From Microcebus murinus (taxonomy: Eukaryota; Chordata; Mammalia; Primates; Cheirogaleidae), in contig NC_134109.1 of assembly GCF_040939455.1 (NCBI RefSeq), positions 54,898,001-54,962,000 on the forward strand: a stretch of DNA of 64,000 nt, read 5' to 3'. The notes under the pieces are model-generated. The model made no database searches and was not told the origin of the DNA. It saw only the letters and a list, made by a program, of their open reading frames with translations. The number at the start of each line of letters is the position of its first letter. The stretch's first letter is position 1. Below, piece by piece: positions 61,346-64,000 of the stretch. Made by a program: the position numbers and the translations under genes.

Positions 61346-62509
61346 TTTGTTCTCATGGTTTAACTCAGCAGCATAACTAGCATGTAATTGAATGTGTGAA
61401 GTAGAGGTCTCAATAGACATTAACCTCCTTTAGCTATGTATGTCTGTGCTTTTTGTAAATTTTAATTGTAGTTTTGTTTTTCCTTTTCTAAAAATATTGT
61501 ATAACTAGTAGTAAAAATTTATGAATTTTGTGAGATTTTTAATTACTGATAGTGGTGAGATAATTGAGTTTGATCTTTATGACTATCAGATAATATATTG
61601 TGAGATGCATGGCAAATGAATTTAAATGCATTTTTGACAGTAATCCTTAAAAGCTTTCTTGTGATAATTAAAATTAGTGGAAAAAATGCATATAGCTTTT
61701 CATTATATAGTGAGCTATGTGCTGTTTAAAATTTAATTAATAGTTAAATCTAATTCAGACAATATTGGTCCAAAAGCTGTGAGCAATTGGTAACAGGTAG
61801 CTTTTGGGACCCTTCTAATTTAAACATGCATGTATGCTAACTAATTGGGTGAATTTTTATTTGCTTACAGTTTCAGAAATGTTATAACTAAGATTTTCAG
61901 ATAGACTGCTGATTATTTTCAGACCATATGTTAAATACCTGGATCCTAGCCAAATAGTAGTATTATTTGGATATTCTTAGGGATTTGAAGCAAGTTGATA
62001 ATATTCTTTGATAGGGGCATATTGCTCTATGTTGACTTGAAATATTTTCATCAAAGTTCTTCTCCACTTTGCTACTCTAGAATTCCATCAGAAATATGAA
62101 ACAAGTTAATTCATGTTTTATTAAAATTCTTGTCTTAAACATCTTCATTTCACATCCATAAACCAATGTCAGAAACAATATCTATATGTGGTTAACAAAA
62201 GATAAAAATATGGTCTGGATCATGAAATTTTTGTAAATCTTATAGGCCATGCATAATATCAATGGTTATCAAAGGCAAAAATTTAACTTGAATAAAACAA
62301 ATACACTGATATAATAAACTCAATTCCAAAGAGATAAGTATTAGGTTCACAGCATATATTTTCACAAATGTAGATTGTATCATATAGAGAAAACATACCA
62401 TATGTACTAAATTAATTTAAAAGATCAACCACAGATATAAACTCTTGAGGATTGAAGAAGTTGTAGATATACACGTAATATAAAGTCATGTTCATGGGCC
62501 CAGTCATCA
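61346..62509. other. Unassigned AT-rich intergenic DNA
   Basis: No gene or confident repeat. Confidence 0.5.
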
Positions 62510-63165
62510 TATATAAGAGTACCCATTGGAACATTAATAGCAATGGCCAAGTGATTGAATAATCCAAATGTTTATCTAACAGTAGAATGAAGAATCAGTT
62601 ATGGAATATTCAAAAGTGAAATTCTAACAGCAATGAAAACAATAAACTAAAGCTATATCCAACTATGTGGATATATCTCACAAAATGTATAATTTTTAAC
62701 AAAGAGGTCAAACACAAAATTTAATGAAAACTAATAAAGCATGAGAAAGAAAGAGAGTAAAGGAGAAGAAATAATAGCATAATTGTGGCCAACTGTCAAT
62801 AATTATTTTAGCTGACGTATACAGAAATATTCACTACTATTCTTACAACTTCTCTGTATGCCTGAAAATTTTAAAACATAGTATTTGAAAAATAAAGTTT
62901 ACAAACATGAAAATCTAAGCTATTGTTTCAAGATGCATTTATGAAAAATGAGTATCACAAAATTCAGGGCAGTGGTTCACTTGGGAAGAGAAAAAAAATT
63001 GTTATGAGAGAGATGCACAAAGGAAACTTAGGGGTGCTGATGTTATTCAGTTTCTCGAGCTAGTATTGGTGTTTGCATGAGTCTTCATGTCATTATTCTT
63101 AATTAAATTGCTCGTATTTCTGCATGTATATTTTATTTCCCAATAAAGGAAGTAAAGAAGAGCAA
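62510..63165 (+). mobile_element. L1M 3' end(s), sense
   Basis: AATCCAAATGTTTATCTAAC, CAGTTATGGAATATTCAAAA, GGATATATCTCACAAAATGT and TCTGTATGCCTGAAAATTTT match the ORF2 end and 3' UTR of old L1M elements. A second 3' UTR-like block follows (TCAGGGCAGTGGTTCACTTG, AACTTAGGGGTGCTGATGTT, CAGTTTCTCGAGCTAG), possibly from another copy. Non-coding. Confidence 0.65.
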
Positions 63166-63349
63166 AAATGTTTACATAGTGATAAGCTATATAAAAATCT
63201 TTGGAAACTGAAACAGTTATAAAATTGTTAAACATTATTATAAAAAATAATATAGAATGTTCATAACATTCTTTTTTTATAGTGATTTGCCATAAACAGA
63301 GGTAAATTTTTGTAATGCGGATTGTGTAGGGGAAAAAAATTTTTCTTTT

Positions 63350-63905
63350 TCCTCTGTGCATCATAAGTTCATTTGTGAGGGCTCTGTAAATTAGACTGAC
63401 AAATGAGAGATTAACAAGAGAAAAACAAAACATGTTTAGTAACATCACGCATGCACAAGGGAGCTTTCAGTAATAAATAACACAAAGGGGTGGTTAGAAG
63501 TTGAATTCATATAAAATCTTAGCAAAAAGCAATATATTTGTAGGGAAGTAACAAGGCAAAGGAAACTAACTAGGGGCCAGGAATTATGAGAAGGTAAATA
63601 TATGGGAAACTAATCGTTCATAGCACTAGTTTTAACATAGTTTGTTGTGTAGATTTCTTTTGCATCATCAGGGGCTGCTAAGGGTCCAGAGTTGGCTCCA
63701 GATGATTAACTTCTTTCTGATAGAGAGGAGAGACACCTTTAGAAATGTGTGTTCTGCTTTTAAGCAAATACAAAGGGGCAGAGGGCATTTCTTGTATCTG
63801 CTTCTTAATTGTCTTCAGCTCAATCAATATACTAAAGAAAGTCGCATATTTTGGGGTGATGTATTCTGCTACCCTTCAATTAATTACCTGAAATCAACAT
63901 ATCAA
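63350..63905 (-). mobile_element. Possible ERV LTR, antisense (family unknown)
   Basis: AGACTGACAAATGAGAGATT, AACAAGAGAAAAACAAAACA and GGCAAAGGAAACTAACTAGG, then ATCATCAGGGGCTGC, recall the antisense end of an ERV LTR. No definite boundaries are seen. Frames of 108 and 133 codons across it are not supported as genes. Confidence 0.35.
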
Positions 63906-64000
63906 AGAGTATTTACTGAGAACCTATTTTTGAAGCCAGCATTTATTAGTGATTTTATTTTTATATAAAACATATATAGCATTAGTTTTAAGTCATGATT

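Noticed and set aside
63047..63448. 133-codon minus-strand frame
   Set aside because: It crosses L1M 3' UTR and LTR-like sequence and has a low-complexity hydrophobic composition expected from AT-rich DNA.

Overview
The window looks like a gene-poor, AT-rich stretch of a mammalian nuclear genome, almost certainly a strepsirrhine primate (lemur or close relative). The strongest clue is a dimeric Alu at 28110-28451 on the minus strand. It carries the strepsirrhine-type second-monomer sequence and spacer and has a perfect 15-bp target-site duplication. Two L1 copies whose 3' ends finish in a G-rich tract, then CCCCCATAAT and an (AAAT)n tail, agree with this. Deeper layers (L2, MaLR, Tigger1, mariner, L1M) are shared by mammals or primates in general.

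I find no host protein-coding exon, tRNA, rRNA or other structural RNA gene that I can support. Every long reading frame is either part of a transposable element or a chance frame in AT-rich DNA. The window is best read as a stratigraphy of insertions.

Layout. 1-3.4 kb: unassigned. 3.4-8.8 kb: a DNA transposon split by a 5'-truncated, decayed L1 (L1-A). 9.0-13.0 kb: an older repeat split by an L1 with an inverted 5' part (twin priming) and no 3' end. 13-16 kb: ancient L1 3' ends. 16.6-17.9 kb: a complete mariner with both terminal repeats and TA duplications. 18.7-19.5 kb: two L2 ends in opposite orientation. 23.6-26.6 kb: a Tigger1 DNA transposon whose middle is replaced by the antisense 5' UTR and ORF1 of an old L1. 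28.1 kb: the young Alu. 30-35 kb: a hAT-like element, L2 and L1M pieces.

35.6-39.5 kb: a second L1 (L1-B) with a full 5' end, GC-rich 5' UTR, 3' tail and target duplication, but with about 2.6 kb of ORF2 (the whole reverse transcriptase) missing. 40.2-40.6 kb: a solo LTR. 41.7-42.4 kb: L1M ORF1. 44.3-45.05 kb: a tiny Alu stub, an old Alu, and a 61-bp inverted repeat flanking a TA/CA-rich loop. 47-51.8 kb: L1M, a nested L1/L1/Alu stack and a second mariner. 54-64 kb: LTR-like segments, a decayed L1M ORF2 hosting a MaLR LTR, and L1M 3' ends.

The L1 proteins normally act together: ORF1p is an RNA-binding chaperone, and ORF2p is endonuclease plus reverse transcriptase. They also mobilise Alu. 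None of the copies here encodes an intact pair, so nothing in the window can move on its own. I see no convincing undescribed system. The items most worth a second look are the inverted repeat, the RT-deleted L1-B and the antisense reading frame in its 5' UTR.
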